A stretch of 64,000 nucleotides of DNA from Dermatophilaceae bacterium Soc4.6 (GTDB lineage: Bacteria; Actinomycetota; Actinomycetes; Actinomycetales; Dermatophilaceae). The position numbers were made by a program, and so were the translations under genes. The stretch spans positions 2,108,001-2,172,000 of the forward strand of contig JAZGVH010000002.1 in the NCBI GenBank assembly GCA_039889245.1. Direction: 5' to 3'. The notes below the pieces were generated by a model. The model saw only the letters and a list, made by a program, of their open reading frames with translations. It was not told where the DNA came from and made no database searches. Below, piece by piece: positions 42,669 through 53,076 of the stretch (position 1 is its first letter; every line of letters begins with the position of its first letter).

Positions 42669-42936
42669 GCCAGCCAGCCTAGGGGCGGGAGCGCCGCCGG
42701 TGGGACAGGAGCGCGGTGCCCCCGAGAGGCAGGGGGGACATTCACCCGGGGACACCGCGCGTCTGTGGTCGTCCGCGCCACGAGCGAGGATGAGGTCTCC
42801 ACCATGGCAAAGTCCGACGCGCAGTGACGGTCCGGCGGTTGGCGGAGTACAGTCACTGTCGGGATTCCGCCACGTGCTGCTGAGGCTGGGTCCGGACCAC
42901 TCGGGGAGCAGACCACTCGACGAGCGGAGGCCCGCC

Positions 42937-43965
42937 TTGTCCGGACCATCCGACCACGATCACGACCGCTCGGCCCCCGTGGTGCCCGTGCTGGATGACC
43001 ACGCGTCCGAGGCCTCTGCGTCCAGGGTCTACCTCGCGGCCCTGCGCACCCCAGGGGCGAGCCGCGAGCTCCTGCTCGAGCAGGGCATCCCCGCCTCCGT
43101 CCTCGACCCCGCCCTCGCGCTGTTGCACGGCCGAGGTCTCGTGCACGTCGGCCCGCGGGGGAGCCTCGACGTGCCGCCCCCGATCGCGACCCTGCCCCAG
43201 CACGCCAGCGACCTCGAGCGCCGGGCGCAGGTGCTGCGGGCGAGCGCCTACGAGCTGACTCAGGTCTTCTACAACGCCCGCGCCCGGGAGCGATACCCCG
43301 ACAACGGTCTCGTGCTCCTGCACGACCTCGACGAGGTGAGCGCCGAGACCGACGCGCTCGTCGCCGGCGCGGTCGAGCAGGTCTGCGTGAGCCGGGCGCC
43401 GACCAGCCGGTCGATGCAGCTGCTCTCGGCACCCCTGGAGTCGCACCGTGAGCGGACGCTCGGGCTCGACTCCCGCCCCCTGCGCCACCGCACCCTCTGG
43501 GACACCGCGCTGCTCGAGACCCCCGGCGCGGTCGAAGTGCTGCGCGCCCGGCGCACAGGCGGTGAGGAGCAGCGGTTCCTCCCCCGCGTGCCCCTCACCT
43601 TCGTCGCCGTCGACCAGGCCGTCTGCCTGGTCGAGTGGACGGCCGACCCCCCGGGTGACCCGGACGCGCCGGTCGGGCTGGTGGTCCACACGCCCGGGAT
43701 GGTCGCGAGCCTCCTGACCCTCTTCGAGCGGATGTGGGAGCTGGCCAGCCCCGTCAACCGCGGCCCCTCGAGCGACGAGATCGACCGGCGCGACCTGACC
43801 ATCGTGCGCCTGATGTCGGCCGGGGTCGCGGACGCGTCGATCGCCCGGCAGACCGGGGTCTCCCAGCGCACCGTCGAGCGGCGGATCCGCACGCTGATGG
43901 AGCAGCTCGGTTCGGGGACCCGCTTCCAGGCCGGCGCGCAGGCGGTGCGACGCGGCTGGCTCTAG
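42937..43965 (+). CDS. LuxR-type HTH regulator (first copy)
   Basis: 342 residues from a TTG at 42937, preferred because GGAGG lies seven bases before it. The C-terminus is a LuxR/GerE-like HTH (DLTIVRLMSAGVADASIARQ, then TGVSQRTVERRIRTLMEQLG) ending FQAGAQAVRRGWL. The N-terminal two thirds carry a winged-helix-like start (LAALRTPGASRELLLEQGIP) and no receiver domain, so the signal is unknown. A second protein of the same design lies at 51546-52454. The 268 bp between purD and this gene show only a seven-codon frame (MAKSDAQ, 42804-42827). The stop overlaps the convergent GNAT stop by four bases. Confidence 0.85.
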   Translation: MSGPSDHDHDRSAPVVPVLDDHASEASASRVYLAALRTPGASRELLLEQGIPASVLDPALALLHGRGLVHVGPRGSLDVPPPIATLPQHASDLERRAQVLRASAYELTQVFYNARARERYPDNGLVLLHDLDEVSAETDALVAGAVEQVCVSRAPTSRSMQLLSAPLESHRERTLGLDSRPLRHRTLWDTALLETPGAVEVLRARRTGGEEQRFLPRVPLTFVAVDQAVCLVEWTADPPGDPDAPVGLVVHTPGMVASLLTLFERMWELASPVNRGPSSDEIDRRDLTIVRLMSAGVADASIARQTGVSQRTVERRIRTLMEQLGSGTRFQAGAQAVRRGWL

Positions 43966-44642
43966 CCCCGCGCGCGTCCTTCCGGCCCTTCCGGTGGTGC
44001 GGGCCGTTCCGGTGGTGCGGGCCGTCCCAGTCGTGCGAGCAGCCCGCTGCGCACACGGGGCCACTCGTCGGCGAGGATGCTGAAGACCACGGTGTCGCGC
44101 CACGACCCGTCGGCCCGTCGCACCATCCGGCGCAGGACGCCCTCGCGCACGGCCCCCAGCCGGACGATCGCCGCCTGCGAGCGGTCGTTGAGCACGTCGG
44201 TCTGGATCCGCACCCGCCCGAATCCGCAGTCGTCGAAGGCGTGCCCGAGCAGCAGCAGCTTGGTCTCCGGGTTGACGGCAGTGCCCCACCAGCGCGAGCC
44301 GTAGGTCGTCCACCCCAGGTGCACCTGCTCGGTCGCCACCTCGACGTCGCCGAGCGACGAGGTGCCCACCACCGTGCCCGCGGCGCCGAGCCCGCTGTCT
44401 CCGACCAGCCGCACCGTGTATGCCGTCCGCCCCGGCCGGGCGGCCTGCTGCACCTGCACCGCGGCCCGAGCCTGCGCCTCGTCGGTGAGGCGATCGCTCA
44501 TGAGGAACCCGTGACGGTAGACCTCGGGGTCGGACCACACGGCATACAGGCCGGGGGTGTCGTCCAGGGTGACCGGGTCGAGCCGCACGACCCGCCCGAC
44601 CAGCGGCAGGCCGGTGGGGGGACGCGTCGCGGGCGGCTTCAT
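43962..44642 (-). CDS. GNAT-family N-acetyltransferase (RimJ/RimL-like)
   Basis: 226 residues. LVGRVVRLDPVTLDDTPGLY opens the RimJ/RimL-type fold, TVVGTSSLGDVEVATEQVHL and GWTTYGSRWWGTAVNPETK follow, and FGRVRIQTDVLNDRSQAAIV near residue 140 is the acetyl-CoA-proximal helix/strand. It may acetylate a protein N-terminus or small amine; the substrate is unknown. An 18 bp tandem repeat (43989-44024) gives the C-terminal RPAPPERPAPPE series. It is divergent from the HelD-like helicase gene with a 74 bp gap. Confidence 0.88.
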   Translation of the reverse strand: MKPPATRPPTGLPLVGRVVRLDPVTLDDTPGLYAVWSDPEVYRHGFLMSDRLTDEAQARAAVQVQQAARPGRTAYTVRLVGDSGLGAAGTVVGTSSLGDVEVATEQVHLGWTTYGSRWWGTAVNPETKLLLLGHAFDDCGFGRVRIQTDVLNDRSQAAIVRLGAVREGVLRRMVRRADGSWRDTVVFSILADEWPRVRSGLLARLGRPAPPERPAPPEGPEGRARG

Positions 44643-44716
44643 CGGCCCAGACTAGACTCGACCGTCCTGTCGGCGGCTGGTGTCGCAGGAGTCTCGAGAC
44701 GAGCAAGGCGGAGCGC

Positions 44717-47053
44717 GTGAGCAGCAGTCCCGACCCGACGACACCACGGGTGGCCGACCCGGCCATCCAGGCCGCCCAGGTCGATGAGGCCGCCCAGGTC
44801 GATGAGGTCACCGCCGAGATCGCGGCCGAGCAACGCCACGTCGACCGCGTCTACGAGGAGCTTGCCAAGGCCGGTGTGCGCGCGGACCTCGTCGCCGCCG
44901 ACGGCCTCGCCCGTGGTCGCACCAGCCGCGTGGGGGAGGCCCGTGACGAGGAGCTGACCGGGCTCTTCGAGCGCGACGCGATGGTCATGCACGCGGCCCG
45001 CCGCCGCCACGCGCTCGACAGCCAGTACGAAGGCCTCGTCTTCGGACGCCTCGACCTCGACCACCGGGTGCCCTCGACCGCCTCCCCCTCTGCGGACGCC
45101 CCGGCGTTCGAGCGCGAGGTGCGCTACATCGGCCGGCTCGGGGTGCGCGACGACGACTACGAGCCGCTGGTCATCGACTGGCGCGCGCCCGCGGCCTCCC
45201 CCTTCTACCGCGCGACCCCGGTCGCGCCGCTCGGCGTGCTGAGGCGACGGGTGCTGCGCTGCAAGGGTGCTGCGGTCGTCGGGGTCGAGGACGACCTCAT
45301 GGTGCCCGAGGCCCCCGACGACCTCGTCGTCGTCGGCGACGGCGCGCTGATGGCGGCCCTCACCCGCAGCCGCGGCACTCGCATGCGCGACATCGTCGCG
45401 ACCATCCAGGTGCACCAGGACGAGGCCATCCGCGCTCCGGCGCGCGGCGTCACCGAGATCACCGGCGGCCCCGGCACGGGCAAGACCGTCGTCGCGCTGC
45501 ACCGCGCGGCCTACCTGCTCTACTCCGACCGGCGGCGCTACGAGTCGGGCGGCATCCTCGTCGTCGGCCCGTCTGCGGCCTACACCGCCTACATCGAGCG
45601 CGTCCTGCCGTCGCTCGGCGAGGACACGGTGGCTCTGCGCTCGCTCGGCGACGTCGTCGACGTCGTCAGCACCGAGCGGCTCGACTCCCCGGAGGCGGCC
45701 CTGGTGAAGGGGTCGTTGCGCATCCGTCAGGTGCTCGCCCGGGCAGCCCGCGACACCGTGCCGGGGGCGCCGGCCGAGTTTCGCGCGTTCGTCGCCGGCC
45801 AGGCCATCCGGCTCACCCCGCCGATGCTCGCCCAGCTCAGCGGCCGCGTGCTGCGCAGCACACAGCGCAACGTCGGCCGCTCGGCCGTCCTCAAGGAGCT
45901 GGGCGACCTGGCCTACCGCGAGAGCGGGCACCCCGACCGCGCCACCTTCCTCGACCGCTTCGACGACTCGCGCGAGGTCGAGGCCTTTGTGCGCGACTGG
46001 TGGCCGCAGGTCGACGCCCGTCAGGTGCTGCTCTGGCTCACCGACGAGGAGCGCGCGCGCCGCTACGGCCTGGGCATCCTCACCCCGGCGGAGACCACGC
46101 TCCTGCACGAGTCGCTGGTCACGACCCTGCGCACCGGCACCTGGTCGGTCGCCGACGTCGCCCTCCTCGACGACCTCTCGGCGCTGCTGGGGCCGGTGCA
46201 GGAGACCGAGCGCGCCGAGCGCGACTGGCTCGAGGTCGAGGAGCTGGACGACCTCGCGTCCTACGGCATGACCCAGGTGCAGCAGGTGGGTCGCGCGGGC
46301 GAGCCCGACAGCCGGCCCGACGACCGGTCGCAGATGGGTCCCGACACCCGCCCCGACATCGTGCGCCGCGCCTACACCACCACTCCCGAGTCGATGCGCG
46401 AGCGCCTGATGCTGGGGCGCATGGGCCGACCCGACGAGTACGCGCACGTCCTCGTCGACGAGGCCCAGGACCTCTCGCCGATGCAGTGGCGGATGCTCGG
46501 TCGGCGTGCGCGTCACGCGTCCTGGACCGTCGTCGGTGACGCCGCGCAGAGCTCGTGGGGCGGCGCTGCCGAGTCGGCGACCGCCCGTGAGGAGGCGTTC
46601 GGTGGGCAGCCGCGGCACCGCTTCCACATGCAGACCAACTACCGCAACGCCGCCGAGATCTTCGCCTACGCCGAGGCCTTCATCCGGGCCCACGTGCCCG
46701 ACGCCGACATCCCCGACGCCGTGCGCGAGACCGGCATCGAGCCGGTCGAGGTGCCGCTCGGCGGCGACGTGCTGACGACGACGCGCGAGGCCCTCGACCT
46801 GCTCCTCGAGCAGGTCGAGGGGTCGATCGCCGTCATCACCCCCCACCGGTATGCGGCCGCCCTCGCGCCGCTGGCCGGCGCCGGCGACGGCCGGGTGCAG
46901 GTCATCGACCCGATGTCGACCAAGGGCCTCGAATACGACGCCACCGTGCTCGTCGACCCCGACGAGATCACCCGCGAGTCACCCGGCGGGGCGCGGGTCA
47001 CCTATGTGGGGATGACCCGCGCAGCGCACCGGATGACGGTGCTGCGGGGCTGA
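44717..47053 (+). CDS. HelD-like superfamily 1 helicase / RNA polymerase recycling factor
   Basis: 778 residues from a GTG with GGAG just upstream. An N-terminal coiled-coil region (AEIAAEQRHVDRVYEELAKA) precedes Walker A (EITGGPGTGKTVVALHRAAY, about 248-267), Walker B (VLVDEAQDLSPMQW near 580), a motif III region (WTVVGDAAQSSW) and the C-terminal VTYVGMTRAAHRM motif. Length and layout match actinobacterial HelD proteins, which displace stalled or rifamycin-bound RNA polymerase; some (HelR) confer rifamycin tolerance. No rifamycin-associated element was seen upstream. AAQVDEAAQVDE near residue 20 derives from an 18 bp tandem duplication (44771-44806). Confidence 0.88.
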   Translation: MSSSPDPTTPRVADPAIQAAQVDEAAQVDEVTAEIAAEQRHVDRVYEELAKAGVRADLVAADGLARGRTSRVGEARDEELTGLFERDAMVMHAARRRHALDSQYEGLVFGRLDLDHRVPSTASPSADAPAFEREVRYIGRLGVRDDDYEPLVIDWRAPAASPFYRATPVAPLGVLRRRVLRCKGAAVVGVEDDLMVPEAPDDLVVVGDGALMAALTRSRGTRMRDIVATIQVHQDEAIRAPARGVTEITGGPGTGKTVVALHRAAYLLYSDRRRYESGGILVVGPSAAYTAYIERVLPSLGEDTVALRSLGDVVDVVSTERLDSPEAALVKGSLRIRQVLARAARDTVPGAPAEFRAFVAGQAIRLTPPMLAQLSGRVLRSTQRNVGRSAVLKELGDLAYRESGHPDRATFLDRFDDSREVEAFVRDWWPQVDARQVLLWLTDEERARRYGLGILTPAETTLLHESLVTTLRTGTWSVADVALLDDLSALLGPVQETERAERDWLEVEELDDLASYGMTQVQQVGRAGEPDSRPDDRSQMGPDTRPDIVRRAYTTTPESMRERLMLGRMGRPDEYAHVLVDEAQDLSPMQWRMLGRRARHASWTVVGDAAQSSWGGAAESATAREEAFGGQPRHRFHMQTNYRNAAEIFAYAEAFIRAHVPDADIPDAVRETGIEPVEVPLGGDVLTTTREALDLLLEQVEGSIAVITPHRYAAALAPLAGAGDGRVQVIDPMSTKGLEYDATVLVDPDEITRESPGGARVTYVGMTRAAHRMTVLRG

Positions 47054-47082
47054 GACTGGCGACCCGCCCCCTGCTGTCGGCC

Positions 47083-48243
47083 TCAGCTCGCGGTGATGAG
47101 ACCGTCGGTCACGACCTTGCCGTTCGTGTGCAGCGTGACCGTGCGGCCCACGAGGCCCGAGGCGGGGATGTCCTGCTTGGGCAGCCCGATCAGCACGAAC
47201 GTGAGCCCCGCCGGCACCCGGTAGGTGTAGACCGCCGGGCTCTGGTTCGGCATTCCCTGGATGACGCGGTCGAGCTGGATCAGCGTGCTCCCATCGGCTT
47301 GCGGCACAGCCGCGGTGACGTTGCCGTGGTCGGCGAGCCGGGTGCTGGAGGTGGCGGCCGGGAGCGTGACCGACCCGGCGATGGCCGCGAGCGCGGTGTG
47401 GACTGCCGGGTCGGCTGCGTGCTCCGACCAGAGCACCCAGCTGCTCACGGTGGGGACCTGGTACTGCTCGATCGTGGCACCGTTCTTGCCGTCGGAGCAG
47501 GTGAAGACCCACCGTCGGTACTCCGCCAGGCGCCCACCCATCGTGACGTCGCGGTACTCCTTCAGGGGCTGACCCACGACCGAGGCGCCGCAGTAGCTCG
47601 GGTTGGTCTCGTAGCCACCCTGGATGTTGGTGTCGATCGGCCAGTCGGCCCCCGAGGTCGTGAGGAAGATCGTGCAGTCGGGGGAGCCGTACAGGTTGGA
47701 CGAGCCGTGGGAGGCGACCGGGTCGATGCACAGCTGTTCGTAGCGCCGCTGGTCGTTGGTGGCGAAGCTGCTCGGGGTGGCGCCCCACCCCGGCGGCAGG
47801 ACGACCGTCGCCCCCGCGAAGGTGAGCGTCCGACCGGCGGCCGGCGGCGCACTCGTCGGGCCCGTCGTCCCCGAACCCGTCGCCGAACCCGTCCCCGAAC
47901 CCGTCGCCGGTGAGGTGGGCGCCGTCGTCCCGGTGGTCGAGGGCGTGCTCGACGCCGTGGTGGCACTCGTCGGCCCCGGGGTGGGCGATCCGCTCGTCAC
48001 CTGCGCGGCCGGGGGGGCCGCCACCGGACGCTGGTGGAGCACGGTGAGACCGACGCCTCCGGCGACCACCGCGATGCTCGCGGCGACGGCCAGCGGGGCG
48101 ATCCACGGCCGACGGGCCCTCGGCGCGTCGGCCCACACGATGGGCGGCGGGCGCCGGTCGTCGGGCACCGCCTGCCGGGCCCGCGCGTCGAACGCCTCAC
48201 GCAGCAGGCGCTCCATGTCGTCGTCGCGCTCGACCCCGCTCAT
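47083..48243 (-). CDS. Membrane-anchored anti-sigma-factor-like protein
   Basis: 386 residues. A short cytoplasmic head (MERLLREAFDARARQAVPDD), one membrane helix at about 47-68 (APLAVAASIAVVAGGVGL), a Thr/Ser/Gly-rich linker containing three 12 bp repeats (47873-47908) and an extracytoplasmic domain with four or more cysteines (QLCIDPVA, SPDCTIFL, SYCGASVV, VFTCSDG). It follows the ECF sigma gene, so an anti-sigma or sensor role is likely, although no zinc-binding anti-sigma motif is visible. The ATG at 48243 is chosen because GAAGGAGGG lies eight bases before it; an ATG at 48267 overlapping the sigma stop is the alternative. Confidence 0.75.
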   Translation of the reverse strand: MSGVERDDDMERLLREAFDARARQAVPDDRRPPPIVWADAPRARRPWIAPLAVAASIAVVAGGVGLTVLHQRPVAAPPAAQVTSGSPTPGPTSATTASSTPSTTGTTAPTSPATGSGTGSATGSGTTGPTSAPPAAGRTLTFAGATVVLPPGWGATPSSFATNDQRRYEQLCIDPVASHGSSNLYGSPDCTIFLTTSGADWPIDTNIQGGYETNPSYCGASVVGQPLKEYRDVTMGGRLAEYRRWVFTCSDGKNGATIEQYQVPTVSSWVLWSEHAADPAVHTALAAIAGSVTLPAATSSTRLADHGNVTAAVPQADGSTLIQLDRVIQGMPNQSPAVYTYRVPAGLTFVLIGLPKQDIPASGLVGRTVTLHTNGKVVTDGLITAS

Positions 48244-48263
48244 GTCATGACCCTCCTTCGCGC

Positions 48264-48785
48264 TCATCGTGATCCCTCCAGACCCTTGCGCAGGTGCGCG
48301 ATCCCTCGACTCGCGGTGGACTTGACCGTCCCCGTCGAGATGCCCAGCGTCTGGGCGATCTCGTTCTCCGACAGGCCCGTCCAGTAGCGCAGCACCAGCA
48401 CCTCGCGCATCCGGTCGGGCAGCGCGTGCAGGGCGGCCACCACCTCGGCGTGGTCCTCGTGGAGCACCACCTCGATGTCGGCGCCCGGCAGCCCCTCGGG
48501 CTCGGCCACCCGGAGGTGCTTGCGCGCCACCATCCGCCGGCGCAGGGCCGAGCGCGAGCGGTTGACCACCGTCGTGCGCAGGTAGGCCACAGCGGCGTGA
48601 GGGCTGCGCAGCCTGTGCTGCTGCTGGTGCAGGGCGATGAAGGCGTCCTGCACGACGTCCTCTGCGGCCGCGGTGTCATCGACGAGCAGCACCGCGAGGC
48701 GCACCATCGAGCGCCAGTGCGACTGGTAGATCGCCGGCACGTCGACCTCCTCGCGCAGCGCCGTCGCGCCCACCTCGAGACTCAT
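48264..48785 (-). CDS. SigE-family ECF RNA polymerase sigma factor
   Basis: 173 residues. Region 2 (MVRLAVLLVDDTAAAEDVVQ, then DAFIALHQQQHRL) binds core and the -10 element; region 4 (VLVLRYWTGLSENEIAQTLG, then ISTGTVKSTASRGIAHLRKG) binds the -35. It is the SigE-type group common in actinobacteria. The ATG at 48785 is preferred because GGGGGG lies just upstream and the residues before it are not conserved. A cognate-looking promoter (48846-48873) suggests autoregulation, and the membrane protein downstream is its probable partner. Confidence 0.93.
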   Translation of the reverse strand: MSLEVGATALREEVDVPAIYQSHWRSMVRLAVLLVDDTAAAEDVVQDAFIALHQQQHRLRSPHAAVAYLRTTVVNRSRSALRRRMVARKHLRVAEPEGLPGADIEVVLHEDHAEVVAALHALPDRMREVLVLRYWTGLSENEIAQTLGISTGTVKSTASRGIAHLRKGLEGSR

Positions 48786-48845
48786 CCGTGCCCCCCTGCT
48801 TGTTTCTCCCACCGTGGTGAGCACCTGGCTCCAGCTCATGACCAG

Positions 48846-48873
48846 TAGTCGCGCAGCCCCCACCCGAGGTTGC
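48846..48873 (-). promoter_or_regulatory. Candidate ECF-type promoter of the sigma gene
   Basis: On the minus strand GCAACC (48873-48868) and CGACTA (48851-48846) are spaced by 16 bases, about 60 bp upstream of the sigma start. The AAC-containing -35 and CGnCTA-like -10 resemble promoters used by actinobacterial ECF factors of the SigE type. Confidence 0.4.
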
Positions 48874-48903
48874 GTCACCCGGGGCACCGATCTGTGCTGG
48901 TCC

Positions 48904-50106
48904 CTAGCCGAGCACCCAGGGGCCCGGTCCGGGCGCGCGCCAGGTCGACGGGGGCCCGCTCGGGGGGTAGACCTCGAGCACGTCCTGGTCGACCCAGGCC
49001 GTGGCCCCGGCAGCCAGGTCGACGGCGACCTCGCCGCTCCTCACGACCGCAGCCGACTCGAGGACGACCCGCGACGCCGGTGGCAGCTCGCCTCGGAAGG
49101 TGGCGGCGACCGTCTCGACCCCCCGGCCCAGCAGCGACTCGGCGCGCACGTCGGCCTCCCACCACACGTGCGGCCCGTCGCGCCGGGCGCGGCGCACGAG
49201 GGTGAGGCAGCCGGCGACGCCGTCGTCGGGCTCTGCGCCGGGCGCCACCCGCTGCAGGACCCAGCCCATGGCCCACAGGCCGTCGTCGTCGAGTGCCACC
49301 TGCGGGGCGTAGCAGGCATCACCCACGTCGAAGGCCGAGAGCGTACGGAGCGCCAGCCGCGGCCGCCCGCCGTCGTCCACCACGAGCTCACCGAGCGCCT
49401 GGGCGACCCCGGTGAGCTCGTCGTCGAGCCAGAGGGAGACCAGCAGCACCGCGAGGCCGTCGACCTCGACCAGCTGCGGGCACTCCCAGACGTGAGCCGG
49501 GCGCGCGGTGGGGCCGGCGAGCACGGGGTCGGTGTCGTCGAGCCAGATCCCCTCGTAGGTCCACGCCTCGAGGTCGTCGCACGACCACAGGAGCAGCGCC
49601 GGGCTCCACTGGGCGGGCGCCGTGCCGGGGTCGCCCAGACCGGCGCCGAGCACCGCCCAGCGCCGCCCACCGGCGGTGAAGAGGAAGGGGTCGCGCATCT
49701 CGCGCACGCGGTCGGCGGCGGGCGCGTCGTGCTGGTGGGCGACCACGACCGGGGCCGACCACTCGTCGAGCCCGGCGTCAGCGGCATACCGGACGCAGAC
49801 GGTGGTCGTGCGCGAGTCGACCTCGCAGGCGGTGTAGACCGCGGCGACGCGCGAGCCGAGGTCGAGCGCGACCCCGCTCCAGCAGCCCGCCGCGTCGGGC
49901 GCCCCGGGGGTCGGGCCGAAGGCGACCGGGTGCTCGACCCAGGTCACGAGGTCGGGGCTGGAGGCGTGACCCCAGTGGATGTCGCCGTGCAGCGGCGCGG
50001 CGGGGTTGTGCTGGAAGAACACGTGCCACCTGCCGTCACGGTGCAGCATGCCGTTGGGGTCGTTGAGCCAGCCCCGACGGGGTCGCAGGTGGTAGGCGGT
50101 CGCCAC
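48904..50106 (-). CDS. GH32 beta-fructosidase (sucrose/levan hydrolase), cytoplasmic
   Basis: 400 residues. The three GH32 acid residues are seen in RGWLNDPNGM (nucleophile Asp near residue 14), VREMRDPFLF (transition-state stabiliser near 140) and HVWECPQLVEV (acid/base Glu near 200). There is no signal peptide, so it probably hydrolyses sucrose or sucrose-6-phosphate inside the cell. The C-terminal beta-sandwich is short. The GTG at 50106 lacks a clear ribosome-binding site, but the gene lies only 13 bp after purA, so reinitiation is possible. No sugar transporter or repressor is adjacent. Confidence 0.9.
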   Translation of the reverse strand: MATAYHLRPRRGWLNDPNGMLHRDGRWHVFFQHNPAAPLHGDIHWGHASSPDLVTWVEHPVAFGPTPGAPDAAGCWSGVALDLGSRVAAVYTACEVDSRTTTVCVRYAADAGLDEWSAPVVVAHQHDAPAADRVREMRDPFLFTAGGRRWAVLGAGLGDPGTAPAQWSPALLLWSCDDLEAWTYEGIWLDDTDPVLAGPTARPAHVWECPQLVEVDGLAVLLVSLWLDDELTGVAQALGELVVDDGGRPRLALRTLSAFDVGDACYAPQVALDDDGLWAMGWVLQRVAPGAEPDDGVAGCLTLVRRARRDGPHVWWEADVRAESLLGRGVETVAATFRGELPPASRVVLESAAVVRSGEVAVDLAAGATAWVDQDVLEVYPPSGPPSTWRAPGPGPWVLG

Positions 50107-50119
50107 GGAGGTCGGCCGC

Positions 50120-51508
<1,389 letters not shown>

Positions 51509-51545
51509 CTACCCCCCGGCGGCTCGCCCGGGCGCAAGCAGGAGG

Positions 51546-52454
51546 CTATCGGCTGCGCGGTGGACGACCCAACCGGGCACCCGGCAGGGCCTGCGGGTGG
51601 GGGGCCTGCGACATCCGTCCCGAGAGGACCGCCTGCGCCCCGAGCTGGAAGCGGGTGCGGGCCCCGAGCTCGTCCATCAGCCGCGCCACCCGGCGCCGCA
51701 CGGTGCGCAGGCTCCAGCCGAGGTAGCGGGCGATCGCCTCGTCCTTGAAGCCGCGGGCCAGCAGGTCGAGCAGCTGCTCGTCCTCGTCGTCGTCGACCGA
51801 GCGCGAGGCAGGGAAGGGCAGGGCCCGGGCCCAGACCTCGTCGAAGTAGGCGACGAAGAGCGAGACGAGCATCGGGTCGCGCACCAGCACGTAGTCGGAG
51901 GCCGGGTCGCCCCAGACCTCGACGCAGACCACGGCCTCGGTGCCGAAGGTGAGGAACTCCGTGGTCGCGCCGTCGACCACCCGCTGCTGCTCGCCGACCG
52001 TGCGGAAGGCCTGGGCGCGGGCGACCGCGTCGGGCCGGTCGAGCAGGCTCGAGTCGTAGATCGCCAGCTGCACCCGTCCCCCGGCGATGACCTCACGGGT
52101 GTACGCGTCCATGTCCTGGTCGAGGGCGGAGGCCCCCACCTCGTCCGTCATGATCAGCTGGCGCATCGGCCCGCTCGTCGAGCCGGCGAGGTCGTGGATC
52201 AGGCTCGAGGCGACCTCGAGGGTGACGCGGGCGACCTCGCTGGACGCTTGCCGGGCGGGATCCCCCAGACGGGCGAGGGCGTGCCGCGCCTCGGCGAGCT
52301 CGACCCCGTCCTGCGTGGCGCGGGTCTGGAGGTTGGCCAGGGCCCGCAGCAGGATCTCGCGGGGGTCCTCGTCGACCAGGGAGGCGCGTGGTGTGCCCTG
52401 CCGTGGTGTGCCCTGCCCTGATGTGCCCTGCCGTGGTCCCGCCCCGCTGGTCAT
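51546..52454 (-). CDS. LuxR-type HTH regulator (second copy)
   Basis: 302 residues. The C-terminal HTH reads LLDLLARGFKDEAIARYLGW, then SLRTVRRRVARLMDELGART, ending RFQLGAQAVLSGRM, closely parallel to the protein at 42937-43965. The central part (RQLIMTDEVGASALDQDMDA, TEFLTFGTEAVVCVEVWG) is similar to the kind of effector region in that paralogue. The N-terminus has three QGT repeats from 15 bp duplications (52391-52435). It is co-oriented with and upstream of purA (79 bp gap), so it could control that gene. Confidence 0.82.
   Translation of the reverse strand: MTSGAGPRQGTSGQGTPRQGTPRASLVDEDPREILLRALANLQTRATQDGVELAEARHALARLGDPARQASSEVARVTLEVASSLIHDLAGSTSGPMRQLIMTDEVGASALDQDMDAYTREVIAGGRVQLAIYDSSLLDRPDAVARAQAFRTVGEQQRVVDGATTEFLTFGTEAVVCVEVWGDPASDYVLVRDPMLVSLFVAYFDEVWARALPFPASRSVDDDEDEQLLDLLARGFKDEAIARYLGWSLRTVRRRVARLMDELGARTRFQLGAQAVLSGRMSQAPHPQALPGARLGRPPRSR
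52391..52435 (-). repeat. Three tandem 15 bp repeats in the regulator N-terminus
   Basis: GTGTGCCCTGCCGTG and two near copies follow one another at 52391-52405, 52406-52420 and 52421-52435. They encode the repeated QGT-containing pentapeptide at the start of the regulator and keep the frame. Confidence 0.85.
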
Positions 52455-52668
52455 GGTGGCATCTTAGGGCCATTGGCAGCAAAAACCACTCCCGCGAGGG
52501 GTGACCGATGCTTATATGTGCTCATTCCGTCCTGGGTGGACGGTCGCCCACAAGGCGACATGGGCTGGTCGCACCCGGCCGGACGAGCCGGTGGCGGTGC
52601 CGGGGAGTGGACGTTCGGGGGTCCGCTCTCCGGCACCGGCGCCTGCCCGAGCGCCGCCCACTGGTGGC

Positions 52669-53076
52669 TCAGGCGCCGAGGGCCTCGGCGGCCTCCCGCG
52701 ACGACTCGCGCAGGAACGCCGAGCAGCGCGCCTCCTCGTCCGACTCCCCGATGGCCCGGGCGGCGCGCGCCAGGGCCGCGAGCGCCCGCAGGAAGCCGCG
52801 GTTCGGCTCGTGCGCCCATGGCACGGGACCCTGGCCGCGCCAGCCCGACTTGCGCAGGGTGTCGAGACCCCGGTGGTAGCCAGTGCGGGCGTAGGCATAG
52901 GCCTCGACCGGGTGGTCGGCGTCGAGCGCCTGCTCGGCCAGCGTGGCCCAGGCCAGCGACGAGGTCGGGTGCGAGGTGGCCACCGCGACCGGGTCGTCAC
53001 CCCCCGCGAGCATCGCCGCCGCAGGATCGACGGGCAGTCGGGTCTCCGGGATGCCGAGCAGTCCGCCGTCCGTCAT
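52669..53076 (-). CDS. DUF3151 protein
   Basis: 135 residues: LPVDPAAAMLAGGDDPVAVA, then HPTSSLAWATLAEQAL, AYAYARTGYHRGLDTLRKSG and WAHEPNRGFLRALAALARAA. This is the helical, TPR-like layout of DUF3151, an actinobacterial family of unknown role regularly found just downstream of class II fructose-bisphosphate aldolase. The ATG overlaps the fba stop by four bases. The 214 bp between this gene and the HTH regulator hold an AT-rich patch (TTATATG near 52511) and no gene I can recognise. Confidence 0.9.
   Translation of the reverse strand: MTDGGLLGIPETRLPVDPAAAMLAGGDDPVAVATSHPTSSLAWATLAEQALDADHPVEAYAYARTGYHRGLDTLRKSGWRGQGPVPWAHEPNRGFLRALAALARAARAIGESDEEARCSAFLRESSREAAEALGA

Noticed and set aside
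42804-42827. Seven-codon ORF MAKSDAQ between purD and the HTH regulator
   Set aside because: No clear ribosome-binding site and too short to judge; it could be chance.
44639-46846. 735-codon minus-strand frame over the HelD-like gene
   Set aside because: Antisense shadow of a gene with intact helicase motifs; translation is low-complexity.
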